Below are positions 35,903 through 47,923 of a DNA stretch of 64,000 nucleotides, piece by piece (the first letter of the stretch is position 1; each line of letters starts with the position of its first letter). A program made the position numbers and the translations under genes. The notes beneath the pieces were generated by a model. It worked only from the letters and a program-made list of their open reading frames with translations. It had not been told where the DNA came from and did not search any database. The DNA comes from Ciborinia camelliae (Eukaryota; Ascomycota; Leotiomycetes; Helotiales; Sclerotiniaceae). The stretch is from contig JANPYM010000010.1 of the NCBI GenBank assembly GCA_025890175.1, forward strand, positions 1,332,427-1,396,426, given 5' to 3'.

Positions 35903-36787
35903 TTAGCAGCGTTCAAAGACGCTCACGACCTTCACAATTGGCGCAATATAATCTCTGTGAATCCTTTCCTGTCTTGAAAATCGTCTTTGCATGTTTAGTT
36001 TTACCCTTGACGCATAGATCGCGTCCCAATGACATGTCAATGATGCGGAACCCAAAAGCGAAATGTGACGATCATCTTCTGGATGTAGTAGAAGTCGAAA
36101 AGGGAGGCACGAAGAAAATTCGGCCTTTGAATGAGCATCGACAGTAACGACGAGTAAACAAAGATTAGGAAAACAACGGCGAATGATGTTTTCCGCTTCG
36201 CATTCTGCACGAAGAATCGATTCTCGAGAAATCACTAAACTTTCTACGCACTCGAATATACTCAATAAATGCACCCAATGGCAACCACTCCTGACGGAAT
36301 TTGCGGCTAGCGGCCAATAGTCTTGAATAGAACCAAAGTCAAGATTCCTGAGAAACAATGAATTGATAACAAAATTGATAGGAAGTGGATTGTGTCTTGA
36401 ATACCGAGGCGACCGGTACCTCTTGAAAACTTCTCCCCTAGATTCAGTGCAAGTTGAGAGAAGAGGGTGCGGGTTCTTGATTCGAAAACTCCATGATGGC
36501 AATGACGGCTGCGGACTTGACACTGTGTATATGAAAGGCAAAAGTTCGAGCTTTGCCATATGAGGCTCAAGGAGAGCAAGCGCCCAAACATGAGCGCGGA
36601 GTTCAGATGGTAGATTGCCAAAAAGCGCGAAAGAAGTCAATTTTGACAAAGATGCACCATGCCCTATGCTGTGTGGACAAGTTTCGATAGACTGAAGATG
36701 TTGAGATGCAACGATGTTCCGCATACTCCGCGTGATTGGGAGATGCTTCGCGATGGAGGTTTCGATCAACCGGTTATGAATACTCAT
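35903..36787 (-). CDS. 2EXR-domain protein, 294 aa
   Basis: A single exon starts at the ATG at 36787 (MSIHNRLIET). Residues 53-68 carry the 2EXR signature F..F..LP.ELR..VW (SFALFGNLPSELRAHVW). Two further blocks usual for this ascomycete family follow: PHPLLSTCTESRGEVFKRYR and FVINSLFLRNLDF. 2EXR proteins are abundant, lineage-expanded and functionally uncharacterised; they resemble F-box proteins in the N-terminal motif. Length is normal for the family. The neighbouring spacers hold nothing coding, so it appears to be an isolated accessory gene. Confidence 0.8.
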   Translation of the reverse strand: MSIHNRLIETSIAKHLPITRSMRNIVASQHLQSIETCPHSIGHGASLSKLTSFALFGNLPSELRAHVWALALLEPHMAKLELLPFIYTVSSPQPSLPSWSFRIKNPHPLLSTCTESRGEVFKRYRSPRYSRHNPLPINFVINSLFLRNLDFGSIQDYWPLAANSVRSGCHWVHLLSIFECVESLVISRESILRAECEAENIIRRCFPNLCLLVVTVDAHSKAEFSSCLPFRLLLHPEDDRHISLLGSASLTCHWDAIYASRVKLNMQRRFSRQERIHRDYIAPIVKVVSVFERC

Positions 36788-39046
36788 TTCTAAGACGATA
36801 CTCAAACTGAATGAAGCACGATGCTTTTGACAACTAAATGTTATTGAAGCAAAGTATATACTTTGAACACCAATCCCGAATGGCAGTGGTAAGTTATATA
36901 AGGTGGTTATGAGGAAAGCACCACCATGGTGCCAATCAATACCTGGAGTGGGTCATCCATCGCAAGCCGGAAGTGCGCGCGTAACGAAACCATCGAATAT
37001 CGAGGCCTAATTTGACTTCAAATAAGGTATTTCCTGATGGTTCTATCACAGCGGTACAGTAAAGTGGGAGTGTTCTTCACCATCGGAATTTTTGTTTGTT
37101 CGCGGCAAATGCAATCTGCAAACGTCTCCATAAAGCGCAATGGGGACCAATACGGAGTTGAATCCGCAAAGTCTACACACACATGTCCGTTTCGATATAT
37201 CCACAGGAAAATGTTCCCAAGATCATCATATTCTGATTTGGTCAAGCAGAGAAACACACGTTTGCAAGAAGTTGGCTGGGGTATCACAAAATAAAATAAC
37301 AGTACCAGACAGAACTCGGGATAAAGTAGATTCATGATGACTAATCCGACCTGCACTCGGGTTTCTGTAATCGCGCAGGAATTTCCACGTCCAATTCAGA
37401 AGTTCTTGGCAAAACAATTCCCGGCGAAGATAGTTCTTCCCATAAGTTTACTTTCTCACCAAAAACTTGCACTCATAGTTTTAATTTTACTTGGAGACTC
37501 TTCGGTCTGGCTACAGCAACCCAGAGAACGGAGAAGAAAAAGATGTCTTTCGAGAATCATATAGACATAAATGTCGGTCTTGTTTAGTTCAGACTGTCTT
37601 TCTCTCTATCCCTCATTACCGACAAACTTCGGAATCTTTTGGTATTTTCTTTCGTGCTTCAGAGAGAGCGAACCAAATTGGAGAAGTCGACCGCGTTGGA
37701 ATCCACAATTGGAAGGGTAGAAATGGATTTCTGGGAGCGTATAGATGTGGCCAGAGGAAGGTGTTCATTGCATACTATCTCGTCCGATCAAATGACCAGC
37801 GTTGTTATCTAGGTACATACATTGAACAAAACATAAGGTAATGTCAATCTCGTCACATTAAGCACGCCCCAAAAGCGGTTATCTTTCAAAATTGATTTGA
37901 GGACGATCATCCAGTATAAATAATCATTGGGCAAAATCAGTCGGTTTGTTACAGATCCCGTCTGCACTCAAACCATCATATTTACTTTAATCGTAAGGAG
38001 GAAATCCAAGTGGACACTAAAGAAATGCAATAATAAGGGCCACGCATAAAGTCCACCTGGAGTTCTACCCAGAGACTGACCTTGATGAATTCGAAATTCT
38101 GTGCAAAGAAACTACAGAGAATGTCTAAGCTCACTAGGTGTGCCAAAGAATGTCTCTGTCGTAGACCTCGACTGCGGCGATCAAGCTCAATAGACCCAGC
38201 TCATGGAATACAAAAATGTTCAAGCAAACCATATATCACTTCAATTTCTAATACTTTGCGGCAGCAACAGCATTCAGTAGGACAACTTGAAGGAATTTCA
38301 CTTTCCAACTGTGCAACTACAATCAGCCATTGAAATGGCCATTGAGCTCAGTGGGTGCCTCGTTGAGATTGTCCTCCAATCCAGGTTTGTGGAGCTTTCA
38401 ATACCCGCTTCATCAAATACAGCACCGGTGAGTTATGTGAGTTCATTGTTGGAAAGTTTCTGGAGGTCAACTAAACCTCTTGGAATATGCCTCCCTACAA
38501 TTGCGATTAAAATGGTCATTTTCATGACCTTGAATTACATCTTGTGATACAGATTCAACATACTTATAGCCTTAAACAAGTACACATTCAAATGATTCCG
38601 AAATAATTGCTTAAAAAGAAAATATTTCAATTATATAAAAAATATAACAATAAGTAATAAAGGCGGTATCTAGAAACCGATATTCCAATTTTGATTTTGA
38701 TTTTGTTATATAATTCATACGGCTTTCAAAACAAGAGATTCGATATAAGAAGCTTTAGAATGTATTTTTTAAGATTTAAATAGAAGGTTCATGTTCGAAA
38801 GCTTTACGGTAATTGGTTATAACGAGATGTTAACAATAGATATATTTGAAATGTAAGGTATTAAACTTTATAAGAAAAGGTTCTAGGTATCTTAAAGGGA
38901 TTGATTAGAGGGTCTAGGAAATCGCCGTTTGTCGGCTGTAGGTCTGATTCAAATTTTTATATCCAATGTGCTTCTTATATCTGTTTTGCATCCATTATAC
39001 ATCTGATTCAATAATTTCAATCGGTTGAACGACAGAATAGAGACTA

Positions 39047-39432
39047 CAGCAGAACCTCTATATAAGGATCCTCTATATAAGGATAACCTCTCTATTAGGA
39101 TTAAATTTTGGGTCCCGTTGAATTTTAGGTGTAGAAAATGCTAATATCCCTATATCCTCTCTATTAGAATTATCCTTGATATTTCCCGGTCCCAAAATTA
39201 AAATCTACCTGCCTATAATAAACCTCTTCTAAGAATATTTTTTTAAGCATAAAATATTTATGAAAATATTTATGAAATTATATTGAATTTATGCCCGATC
39301 GGAATTGGTCGGTATATATTTGGGCCAAAATGCTACCCCACCGGGATTAGCCGGAACCTCTATAAAAGGATACCTCTCTAATCCTTATGTTTTTGACACT
39401 AAAAAAAACATCCTTATATAGAGGTTCTGCTG
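39047..39432. mobile_element. MITE, pogo/Fot1-like, copy 1 (386 bp)
   Basis: The two ends are inverted copies over 23 bp: CAGCAGAACCTCTATATAAG plus GAT at the left, and its complement at the right. The element is flanked by TA on both sides (39045-39046 and 39433-39434), the target duplication of Tc1/mariner/pogo elements. The inside repeats the motif CTCTATATAAGGAT several times and has no coding capacity. CAG ends with a TA duplication point to the pogo (Fot1-like) group. Confidence 0.85.
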
Positions 39433-40878
39433 TATATCCAACTCTCCTTTCAAATTTGAAGTGGAATGGAGAAAATGTATTAGTTTCGATAGAAGGGATG
39501 TGGATTCAAGATCTAAACTGGGACTGCTTATAAGCAAGGTCCTAAGCTAATACTACGCTAGTATAGTCCCCATGTGACCTGATAAATCCACCCCTGTTAC
39601 TAATGGCCTCGATTTGGCCAAGACACTAATGAAAATGAAAGTGGATATCAAATGCTTTAGATTTAAGGCTTATATTAGATTAGATTTAAAGTCCGAATCT
39701 CTTCTTAAATCCCCGGTTCTCGAATATATTATTTTCTCAATTAGATACCTCCAGCTACTATAGTAGTTAGTAAAAAAGGAAATGTATTCATTTCAAATCC
39801 ATTTCTTATCTGATTCAAAATGTTATATTCGATTCAAAGATTACATCCGCATAAAAAATATATAAAGAAATGTTCATCTGTTTAAAATATATCCAATTTA
39901 TATTAAATCTATATTATCAAAGAAATTAGTTCTATATCCGATTAATATCGGTTTCCTAGACCCTCTATATCCTTCTAGATACTATAGGTATATTAAGAAA
40001 ACTCCATTTTTTCTATTGTAAGATACTTTCTTCTTAACCAATCAATTCGATATTATACGCATGCATCTCAAACAGTCAAGGTACATACATCCATGATTTA
40101 TTCGTTCCTCATCCACTCGAAAAATCCAAAATCTCAAGTCCACACCCTCATCTACACGATGCACCAAATTCCATCACCTATCAATATTCCATCCCCCAAG
40201 CGCACAAATAACTTTTTCAGGAACCCCACAACATCATCGTATAAAATAGCAAAACCCAAGTCGTGCAACCCCAAATGCCGACGATCCCCCAATCTCGTGA
40301 TCATTAAGCCTTCCAAGGTTTGCCAAGACCATTTCAATCGACTTTTAGTAAAAACGGATAAACATGATTGGTGGATCTGCTAACATCTACAACATTTCCT
40401 CCACCACACATTTTCATTCAGGCACAATGCACGTGTAGTTTTAGAGAACCCCGCGCAGAATCTTCCTGAGAGTCCGGGGTTCAACACACAGTAGATGTGT
40501 AATGTGAGCGAGAATCTCCTGTCCCTAAGTATGCGACTGGTGGTATTTTTTCTTCGGTCGGAACTTGAAATATATGACCTTGATGGGCCAGAAGAAGCTT
40601 TATGTTCCGTCTTGGCGTTTTGGGGTTAGGTGGATAGTAAAGACGACGGTGACTCGGGAGGAGATTATACGAGGACCATGGGAAATCTTGTTGCTTTTTT
40701 GTTGCTTGTTTTGTTGCTTGTTTCTTGGCTGGGAGGGGATATTGGTATATGCGTATATGAAGATTTTGGTGGCTGGCGAAAAGGCAATTTAAATTGCATG
40801 GGAAGAGGAAATCCGCGCCGAGTGTGTGCTGCGTTGAAGGTAAAATTGGCCGATGTATGCTCGTTTCATGCATATGTC

Positions 40879-40896
40879 CATGTCCCGCGGGACATG
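40879..40896. promoter_or_regulatory. 18-bp perfect palindrome with CCCGCGGG core
   Basis: CATGTCCCGCGGGACATG is a perfect inverted repeat 110 bp before the acetylesterase start and just upstream of a TATAAA at 40915-40920. CCG/CGG half-sites are the usual targets of Zn2Cys6 dimers, so it may be the operator of this cell-wall enzyme gene. The binding protein is unknown. Confidence 0.5.
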
Positions 40897-40914
40897 TCGA
40901 GCTTGGCAAATCCA

Positions 40915-40920
40915 TATAAA
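40915..40920 (+). promoter_or_regulatory. TATA box of the acetylesterase gene
   Basis: TATAAA lies 87 bp before the ATG at 41007, a usual distance in filamentous fungi. Confidence 0.45.
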
Positions 40921-41006
40921 GAGAAGGTCTACCCAACAATCTAAAGGCTTGGCTCAAACACCATCTGTTAATTTTGCGAGACTTCTTGACATATCAATCC
41001 ATCATC

Positions 41007-41967
41007 ATGAAGACATCCGTGAAACTTCTTCTTTCCTCACTCGCGGCTCAGGTATGCGCGGTACCAACGCTATATCTAGCCGGTGATTCGACGATGGCTC
41101 TTGGTGGTGGTGGATCTGGTACTCAGGGTTCGTCCTATCTTCTTAAATCCTCAAGATCATATATGTCATTGGAAATTTTCAACTAACACACCTTGTCCAT
41201 AGGTTTCGGCGAATACCTCAAATACAGCTTGACGGGTATAAATGTCGTGAACGATGCCATTGCTGGACGATCCGCACGCTCATATTATAATGAGGGACAT
41301 TTTACGGATTTGGCTAATTCCGTCGTTGCGGGAGATTATGTCCTTTTGTAAGATCACGAGCTCCACATCGCTCCATCGATGCATATGTACTAATATTCCT
41401 GTAGTGAGTTCGGCCATAATGATGGGGGATCTCTAGCCACGACTGATAACCTCCGTACGGATTGCTATGGAGGTGGTTCGGAGACATGTATTTCTCCTGT
41501 TACGGGCGAAATTGTGTATACATATGTATTTTACCTTTTGCAAGCTGGGTTCGTACCACCCCATCCCCCATATACTCCAAACCCCACACTAACCCCACTC
41601 CCCCAGTAAACTCATAACCGCCAAAGGTGCGCACCTAATCGTCGCCTCCCCAACACCAAACAACCTATGGGAGACCGGCACTTTCTCCTACACCGCACCA
41701 CGATTCACCAACTACGCCGAAAGCGTCGCTGAAGCACTTGGTTCCCTCGCTGCATTTGTTGATCATGGTCAATATGTTGCAAACATTTATCAGACACTTG
41801 GGGCTACTGCTGTCGATGCTTTTTACCCCAACGATCACACGCATACTAGTCCTCAGGGGGCAGATGTCGTGGCGGCAGCTTTTATGAAGGGTCTGATGTG
41901 CGGAGGAAGTGCGCTGAGTGCTTATAGTAAGAATACTACTAGTAGTATTAAGGGTAGTTGTGTTTAG
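41007..41967 (+). CDS. Secreted rhamnogalacturonan acetylesterase (SGNH, CE12-type), 256 aa
   Basis: It removes acetyl groups from the rhamnogalacturonan backbone of pectin outside the cell. Four exons fit: 41007-41127, 41203-41347, 41405-41548 and 41607-41967, with 75-, 57- and 58-nt introns. The signal peptide is [20 protein letters not shown]. The SGNH blocks are all present: GDST with nucleophile Ser28, the glycine of AGRSARS (Gly62), FGHND with Asn94, and [12 protein letters not shown] with Asp213 and His216. The size is standard. It converges on the oxidoreductase at 42059 with only about 90 bp between stops. An upstream palindrome may mediate induction by pectin components. Confidence 0.93.
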
Positions 41968-42058
41968 GTGATGGGGATTGTGTTTTGAAATTCAGTTCTT
42001 TGTGTATATATATACCCAATTTATGTCTATATTCTATCGAAATTTACAATGTCTATAT

Positions 42059-43548
42059 CTATATCCTACTATCGATGGGTAACAACCCCTTTGCCAATCG
42101 CTGGATCTGTGTGTAATAATACATACTCTGGAATCCAGCACCGACTTGTTTGACAGGAGAATGTCTAATCAAGAAAGGTGCAGAGACAGGTGCAAGAGAA
42201 ACATGTGCTTCGTTATCCGGTACATCCTTATTAAGAATAATCTCCTTTGGCAATTTTGGGATTACAGCAGCTGGTCTAGCGATCCCAATAAGATCACAAC
42301 CACCCGACTGCAACGCCTCTTCCATGCCGACTCTCGTGCGGAAACCTCCTGTAACCATAAGAACGACGGAGGGAAATTGTTCGCGCACAGTTTTAGCGAA
42401 TTCGAGGAAGAAACTCTCGCGGGAAGATGTGGAAGAGGATGGTTTATCATCCGGTGAGCTGTTGGTAGATGATGGGGTTTCTTCCATCATTCGAGGATTC
42501 TCATAGTTGCCACCCGAGATCTCGATAAAGTCAATCCCAGCCTCTACTATGCACCGGATCTGCTCCATGGTATCCTCCAATGAGTCATTGGAAGAGGCAT
42601 CCACACTATTCATCTTAATGCCGATGCAAAATTCCTTACTCGTTTGCTCTCTAACCGCGCGAATAATTCGAACAATGACTTCAGCTCTCTTCTGAGCCGT
42701 GCCACCAAACTCGTCATTTCGGAGGTTGGACTCGGGAAAGAGGAACTGTGCTAGTAAATAGCCATGTCTGCGTTTTTTGAGAAGATATCAATAATAGAAA
42801 TCACGAGGCTTCAGGGGACTACTCACGCGCCATGTAACTCGACACCTTTAAACCCTGCATCGAAGGATTGTTTTGCGCACGCCACAAATTCATCGATGAT
42901 GCCACCGGGCCCGGAAATCTCATCAACAGTGAGTTCACGTGGCGTGCCAAACATAAATGCAGCAGCGGCTCGTTCGATGAAACTGTTTCCGAATTTCAGT
43001 GGTACGGCGGATGGGGCGATGGTCTTTTCAAAGAACCCGCGATTACCAGCTTTGAGGGGTGACTGACGCCCGGCATGGCATATTTGGACTATGGTGGGTG
43101 TTCCGGATCGTTGACAGGTTGCCGCCCAGGATTTCCAAATGGCTTTGGTGGATTCTGCTGGGTGGGGAGTGTTTGCTACGTCCTTGTGGCCTCCTAGGTA
43201 TTTGGATGATACTTGGACGTTTCCTGTTTTCTGAGTTAGAATGTGAAGACGTGATGTATGGAATTACAGCCCAACGCTCCAAGACTTTATGAGAAAACAT
43301 CGTAATGCGTATACGTACCTGTCAATATCATACCCCAACCACCATCTGCCCAAGTACCATACGCCTTTAAGAATGTCTCATCAGGCACGTGAGTAGTTGA
43401 CATAGCCTCGGCCATTGCACCCTTAAAAATATATTAGCAGCATCCTCCAGACAAAGATACATGAAATCAATAAAAAATTCCATACCTTGCAAAGACGGTT
43501 CGGTAGACTCAACCCACATGGAAGTGTGATATCCTCGGAAAGTAGCAT
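42059..43548 (-). CDS. NADH:flavin oxidoreductase, Old Yellow Enzyme type (423 aa)
   Basis: Four exons fit: 43486-43548, 43319-43421, 42827-43223 and 42059-42767, with introns of 64, 95 and 59 nt, all in frame. The start at 43548 (MLLSEDITLPCGLSLPNRLC) is the only ATG in phase. It is an FMN-dependent TIM barrel with LPNRLCKGAMAEAMS, then ADGGWGMILTGNVQV, ICHAGRQSP (substrate-side His), and FKGVELHGAHGYLLAQFLFP. These are followed by NDEFGGTAQKRAEV, GIKMNS and, at the FMN phosphate site, VTGGFRTRVGMEEAL plus CDLIGIARPA. The loop after GIDFIEISGGNYENP contains a Ser-rich insertion. Such enzymes reduce activated double bonds; the substrate is unknown. Confidence 0.9.
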
Positions 43549-43991
43549 GATGAAATTCTTCTCGATTTCTGGTGTAGTCGTGATTCTGTTGACTCAAATT
43601 CAGATACTTTCTCCTCTACGATATCGAGATTCTTCAACGTTTTTATATCTCGTGGATCTTCATAAACACCAAAGTCTCCATTAAATTTCCGCAACGACCG
43701 GAACATGATCTGATAAGGTTACCGCCATAGCGTCGGAATTTTCAACTGCCACGAGTCGGGTGAGGTGAAGAAAAATACTACTGTATTTGCTTGCATCTTT
43801 CCTTTTGATGACACGACATAAAGGTTGAGAATATTGAAGAATGGAGTGAGTTCATGACGTGAGTCCCGAGGTCCACGACATGAATCCTGGATGCCTTAGC
43901 TCTCATTGAAATGCCGAGTGTGATAGACGCATGATCTTTTGGTGCAACCATTAGCCCATTCATGTGTAAGTAGTGGGTTTGAACTTTGAAT

Positions 43992-44044
43992 AGGCTTTCG
44001 TAGAGGCTTTCGTAAATTCGGATAGGCTTTCGGAAAGGCTTTCA
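43992..44044. repeat. Imperfect AGGCTTTCG tandem repeat
   Basis: Four copies of AGGCTTTC(G) are spaced 3-11 bp apart. No coding frame uses them. Confidence 0.6.
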
Positions 44045-46614
44045 GATTATCTTTAGGCTATGTGGAAGCTTACTAAGGTGCTGACAGTTAGCGTTGTTGC
44101 ACATTCAAGCAACTTTTCCCAAATGATGACAATGTGAAATACTATCTGAAGCATCTCCCAATAAATGCCGTATCATTAAGTTTTCAATGTCTATACTTCT
44201 TTTTATATCAATTTAATTATATACTTCATCGGAGGAAGCGTCGAATGATCTCTCCATCAAACGATTAAAGGGTCAAGCCTCGCCGTTTGTTCTGCTACTC
44301 AAGAGTCTTCACCAGAAGATTTCATAACTCCAAGCTCACAACTTGCTGAAACGCTCGCTGTTTTTGCTTAGCTACCTCGTCTCTTGTTGAATAAAGCCTT
44401 GAAAGGTGTTCGTTTCCAAACCAAATATTGGCAAAAGAAGAGAATGGCAGAAGAAGATGGTGGGTTGGAATAATGGTCATGGATAATATGTAATATGATT
44501 TTGCACTCTTCTTAATAGCGACAGAATATCCAGTGACTGAAATAATTAATCTCCGCCTGACTTTATATAGAGACTTTCGTTGACACCCTACACAATTTGC
44601 TGGTGCTTGGTATAACACGTAGATGTCAGATTTAGATTTCGCGGTGCTTCCTCAGACTAGTCTCCCCTCCGTTAATTAGAAGCTCAGCGGCAATTGAAGA
44701 TGTAAATATCTTGAGAAGTTTTTCATCATCGAACCTCGCGTCAGCAGAACTACGCTGAAAAATCTCCAGCTACTCGGGTCCACAGATCTCTTTTCTTCTT
44801 ATAAGCGACACAATCTCGACATCGATCAATGAGATATGTAAACCCTTGCGTCAATGGAAGGATTCAGGTCGAAGCTGTTTCAACGTGGCACGATCCTGCC
44901 GGATATACGAATGACCTTATACGAACTCTATTCAATGTTTGATATTTGAATTTGGATCCTGATAACACTGATTGGTTGAGTATAGGCGGCTTATTGTAGG
45001 TTCCGTTTACCTTGTCGATTTTGCGCTGAAGATTCTCGGCAGAGGAAAAGAGTCCCAACTCTCAGCTGTGCTCATAATAAGCCTAAGCTGAACGTCAAAC
45101 CGAGTCATACTGTAAGAGCAGCGATGCCCATTCACCATCGGCCTGACTCTCGCCACGGTTTGTGAGACATTCCAAGGCCGTCATTATGTAGCCCGTGGCT
45201 TAAGAAAACTGCCCACAATCTATTCTCGGATATTCCACGCGAGATCCACACAGGCGAGATATACCAAGCGATATCCACGATATTTGACACAAGATCTACC
45301 ACGCGATTTCCACGTTATTTGCCGGGTTGCGAAAATATAAGCCGCTCGTAGTTCCAGTTTTGACGCTAAATAGAAGGAATATACGACGCACATGAACCCC
45401 TAGTTAATAAATCTCGTTTCTTTCTAATCCCATTGATGAAGCCAATAAACGAAACTATCTGATCGCAGACGGACCCTTGCATACTGAAATGTTGAAAGTC
45501 GGGCTTGGGTCAACAAATAAGAGTCACTTCTCTTGTTGATGCCGTCACCGCCAACATCACTGTTGCAAGCTTGGGATCTCCACAAATTCACCCGTCGCCA
45601 ATGGGGGGAAGTTGGACAGAAGGCGGGTCAGGGGTGAGAATCCTGTTGGGAAGTGACTGGGCGTCCATATGAGATATTAGTGTGAACAAGTTGACGAAAG
45701 CATCGACAGATGGATCATCGGAAATGGCTTCTTCGGCTGGGAAAAGAGTGACATGGCGTGCGTAACCTTTGCCGGTTCCATTCCGAGCCAATGAAGGCAC
45801 TGAAAACCTCTTCAGAGACAGACAAGCGAACATAGACTGCGTTCTGTTTCTATCACAAAACGAATGCCTAATTACGACAGGTACGGTACGTCTTGTGGTC
45901 TTGCATAAACATGGGCGACTTTTGCAAGAGGTATGAACGTCTGTGTAACACAACCCTTTCTTCAAACTTTTTCTTCACGGCACTCCTCATGGCCATATGT
46001 ATACTCCGTATCTCCATTAACATTCCACCTCCCATCTTGAGAGCCTTGCCGATCGAGTGCATAAGTTCGGAAAAACACACCAGATTTCAAAACACCTCGT
46101 GGGGAGAACGGGGGGGGTTTTGGACATGCTTGCATGAAAATGCTACCAAGGGCGGAAGAAACCCACGAGTTTGGATTTACCCCGCATACCTTGATACCAT
46201 GAATCTGGTAACGTTCACATGTTCGGTCATTGATCAACAAGTCATCTCATGTTTCACTTTTTGTCTATGTAACTCTGTACCGTTATCGTACCACGCAGAG
46301 CCCATGTACAGTGTACTACTATTCGTGACTTTTAGGCAACTGCAACAAAGCTATTTTGGTATTCTATAGTCTAGAAGACGGGCGAGAGGCGGGCGGTACC
46401 AACTTAGCAATGGCCATTGCTGATGCAGGGGATACAAAACCATTCCAAAGCTCTTTGACACAAATTCACACAATAAACACTCAAATAAATATCTAGGTAT
46501 GAACTCCCCAAAAAGCTAACTTCGGGATCTATGCCCAATTTGGTTTGTTTGATAATGGAGAGAGCAAACTGCAACAGGGGTGCTGAGTGGCTGAACGAAT
46601 AGGAATGGGGTGAA

Positions 46615-46650
46615 CATCACCATCACCACCACCACCACCACCACCACCAC
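46615..46650. repeat. (CAC/CAT)n microsatellite
   Basis: Twelve trinucleotides in a row, mostly CAC with two CAT near the start; likely length-polymorphic. Confidence 0.8.
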
Positions 46651-46974
46651 TTAACATCTTATCATATAGGACCTACCACATTGGGGAATCGCCAAAAAAT
46701 CCTTTGCAGCGGGATGGCGCAAATATGGTTACTTCGAAAACCGTTGACGTCCTTAAATCCCTGAATATTTCATCTATTCTGTTCCAACTTTTTTTTTGGA
46801 AATGTTTGCGACAAAAATTAGAAGTTGGATTTCTAATATCAATCCTTCAATTCATTTGTGTGGCCAATAAATGCGGCGAGAAATACTCTATTGAATGAGA
46901 ACGAAATCCTGCAAGGTGCCTGTGATTGGAAAATCTAGGTAGATGATATTCTCGTATGGACAGAGAAATTTATA

Positions 46975-47001
46975 TGGTCATGGTCATGGTCATGGTCATG
47001 G
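46975..47001. repeat. (TGGTCA)n microsatellite
   Basis: Four complete TGGTCA units and a partial fifth. Confidence 0.8.
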
Positions 47002-47923
47002 CTTTCGGACAGTCTTCGAATGGAAATTATTCCGACCATAATTTCCTGTAGATTTACGCTTCAAGCCTTCTAGTTCAACTCAGGTTACCTAACATTATTG
47101 AGTCAAAATATCTTTCGAGCCTTGATCCGAGAAGCCTCGGCATGTTAGCAAGAAACATTGAGCTTATGATGAAGGGAATTCTGTAGGTTGCCTGGCGGAC
47201 TGGTCCTAGTCTGTTGCGTGACAGTGATAATGGCATCAATGGGCTCATCAGTGGCACGAGTGGCTGCATCCTGCAGGATATCCATGTACCCGCACCAGGT
47301 TCTCTCCCCTGCTCTGTCATTATACCTAGTCCTCCATAAAATTATCTTGTGGGGCTCAAGGCCATTTTGAGGTGATTACATTAGCGAATCATTTTCAATT
47401 TTATATCTTCAATCTTTTAGGAAACTCGATGGTTCTTTTCCTGGTGATATTCCGTACAAGCTAAAAACGCCGAACTTTTGTCGGATTTATCGTTGTCTGT
47501 TTGTTTCGTATTCAATACTACTTTCCAAACATGAACTCGGGGTCCCGTAAGGAATGTTTCCTCAAGCTGGAGTTTGCCCTCAGGCCAGGAGTATCGTGAA
47601 CAGAACATCTGAGAAGACGATGAAGGATTGGAAATCGGAGTTCAGGAGCCCTCTGAATTGGACGAAGCATCAATATCAGTTTGACATTGGTTAAGATTTG
47701 TCTTGTCGACGGCGATGATAAATACCATGGCTATTTCCCGTTTTCTAGGTGTTTTTTCCATCAGGTTCTCAACGCGCTTGAGCAGATCAACAGATCACAT
47801 TCAGAACTATCTTGACAAGCTTACTTGTGTCGCATTACAATTCTACATTCTATTCAGAAGTCCGCCTATCTCAACAATTCTTTATCAATTTGGAAAGGAT
47901 TCGGAAATCTATTGATCTCAATC

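Larger units (their letters stand above)
36788..41006. other. 4.2-kb AT-rich gene-poor region with a MITE
   Basis: From about 38550 to 40080 the sequence is extremely AT-rich and full of short TATA-like runs, and it contains a TA-flanked inverted-repeat element (listed separately). 37018-38550 has broken short frames with no recognisable product; an old decayed gene is possible but not demonstrable. The last 100 bp hold the promoter of the acetylesterase. Confidence 0.5.
43549..47923. other. 4.4-kb gene-poor region with short repeats
   Basis: No intact gene is seen. It contains an imperfect AGGCTTTCG repeat (43992-44044), a CAC trinucleotide tract (46615-46650) and a TGGTCA hexanucleotide tract (46975-47001). 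A stretch at 45215-45330 repeats variants of CCACGCGAT and GATATCCACG. Open frames at 45588-46369 overlap on both strands and show no motif. Confidence 0.45.

Noticed and set aside
37018..38547. Series of short frames that might be a decayed gene
   Set aside because: No recognisable family on either strand, so no pseudogene call is justified.
40481..40957. Minus-strand frame of 158 codons
   Set aside because: No conserved segment; it overlaps the promoter of the acetylesterase and the composition looks random.
45588..46369. Overlapping frames on both strands that looked like a small gene
   Set aside because: No intron signals, motifs or consistent coding strand.
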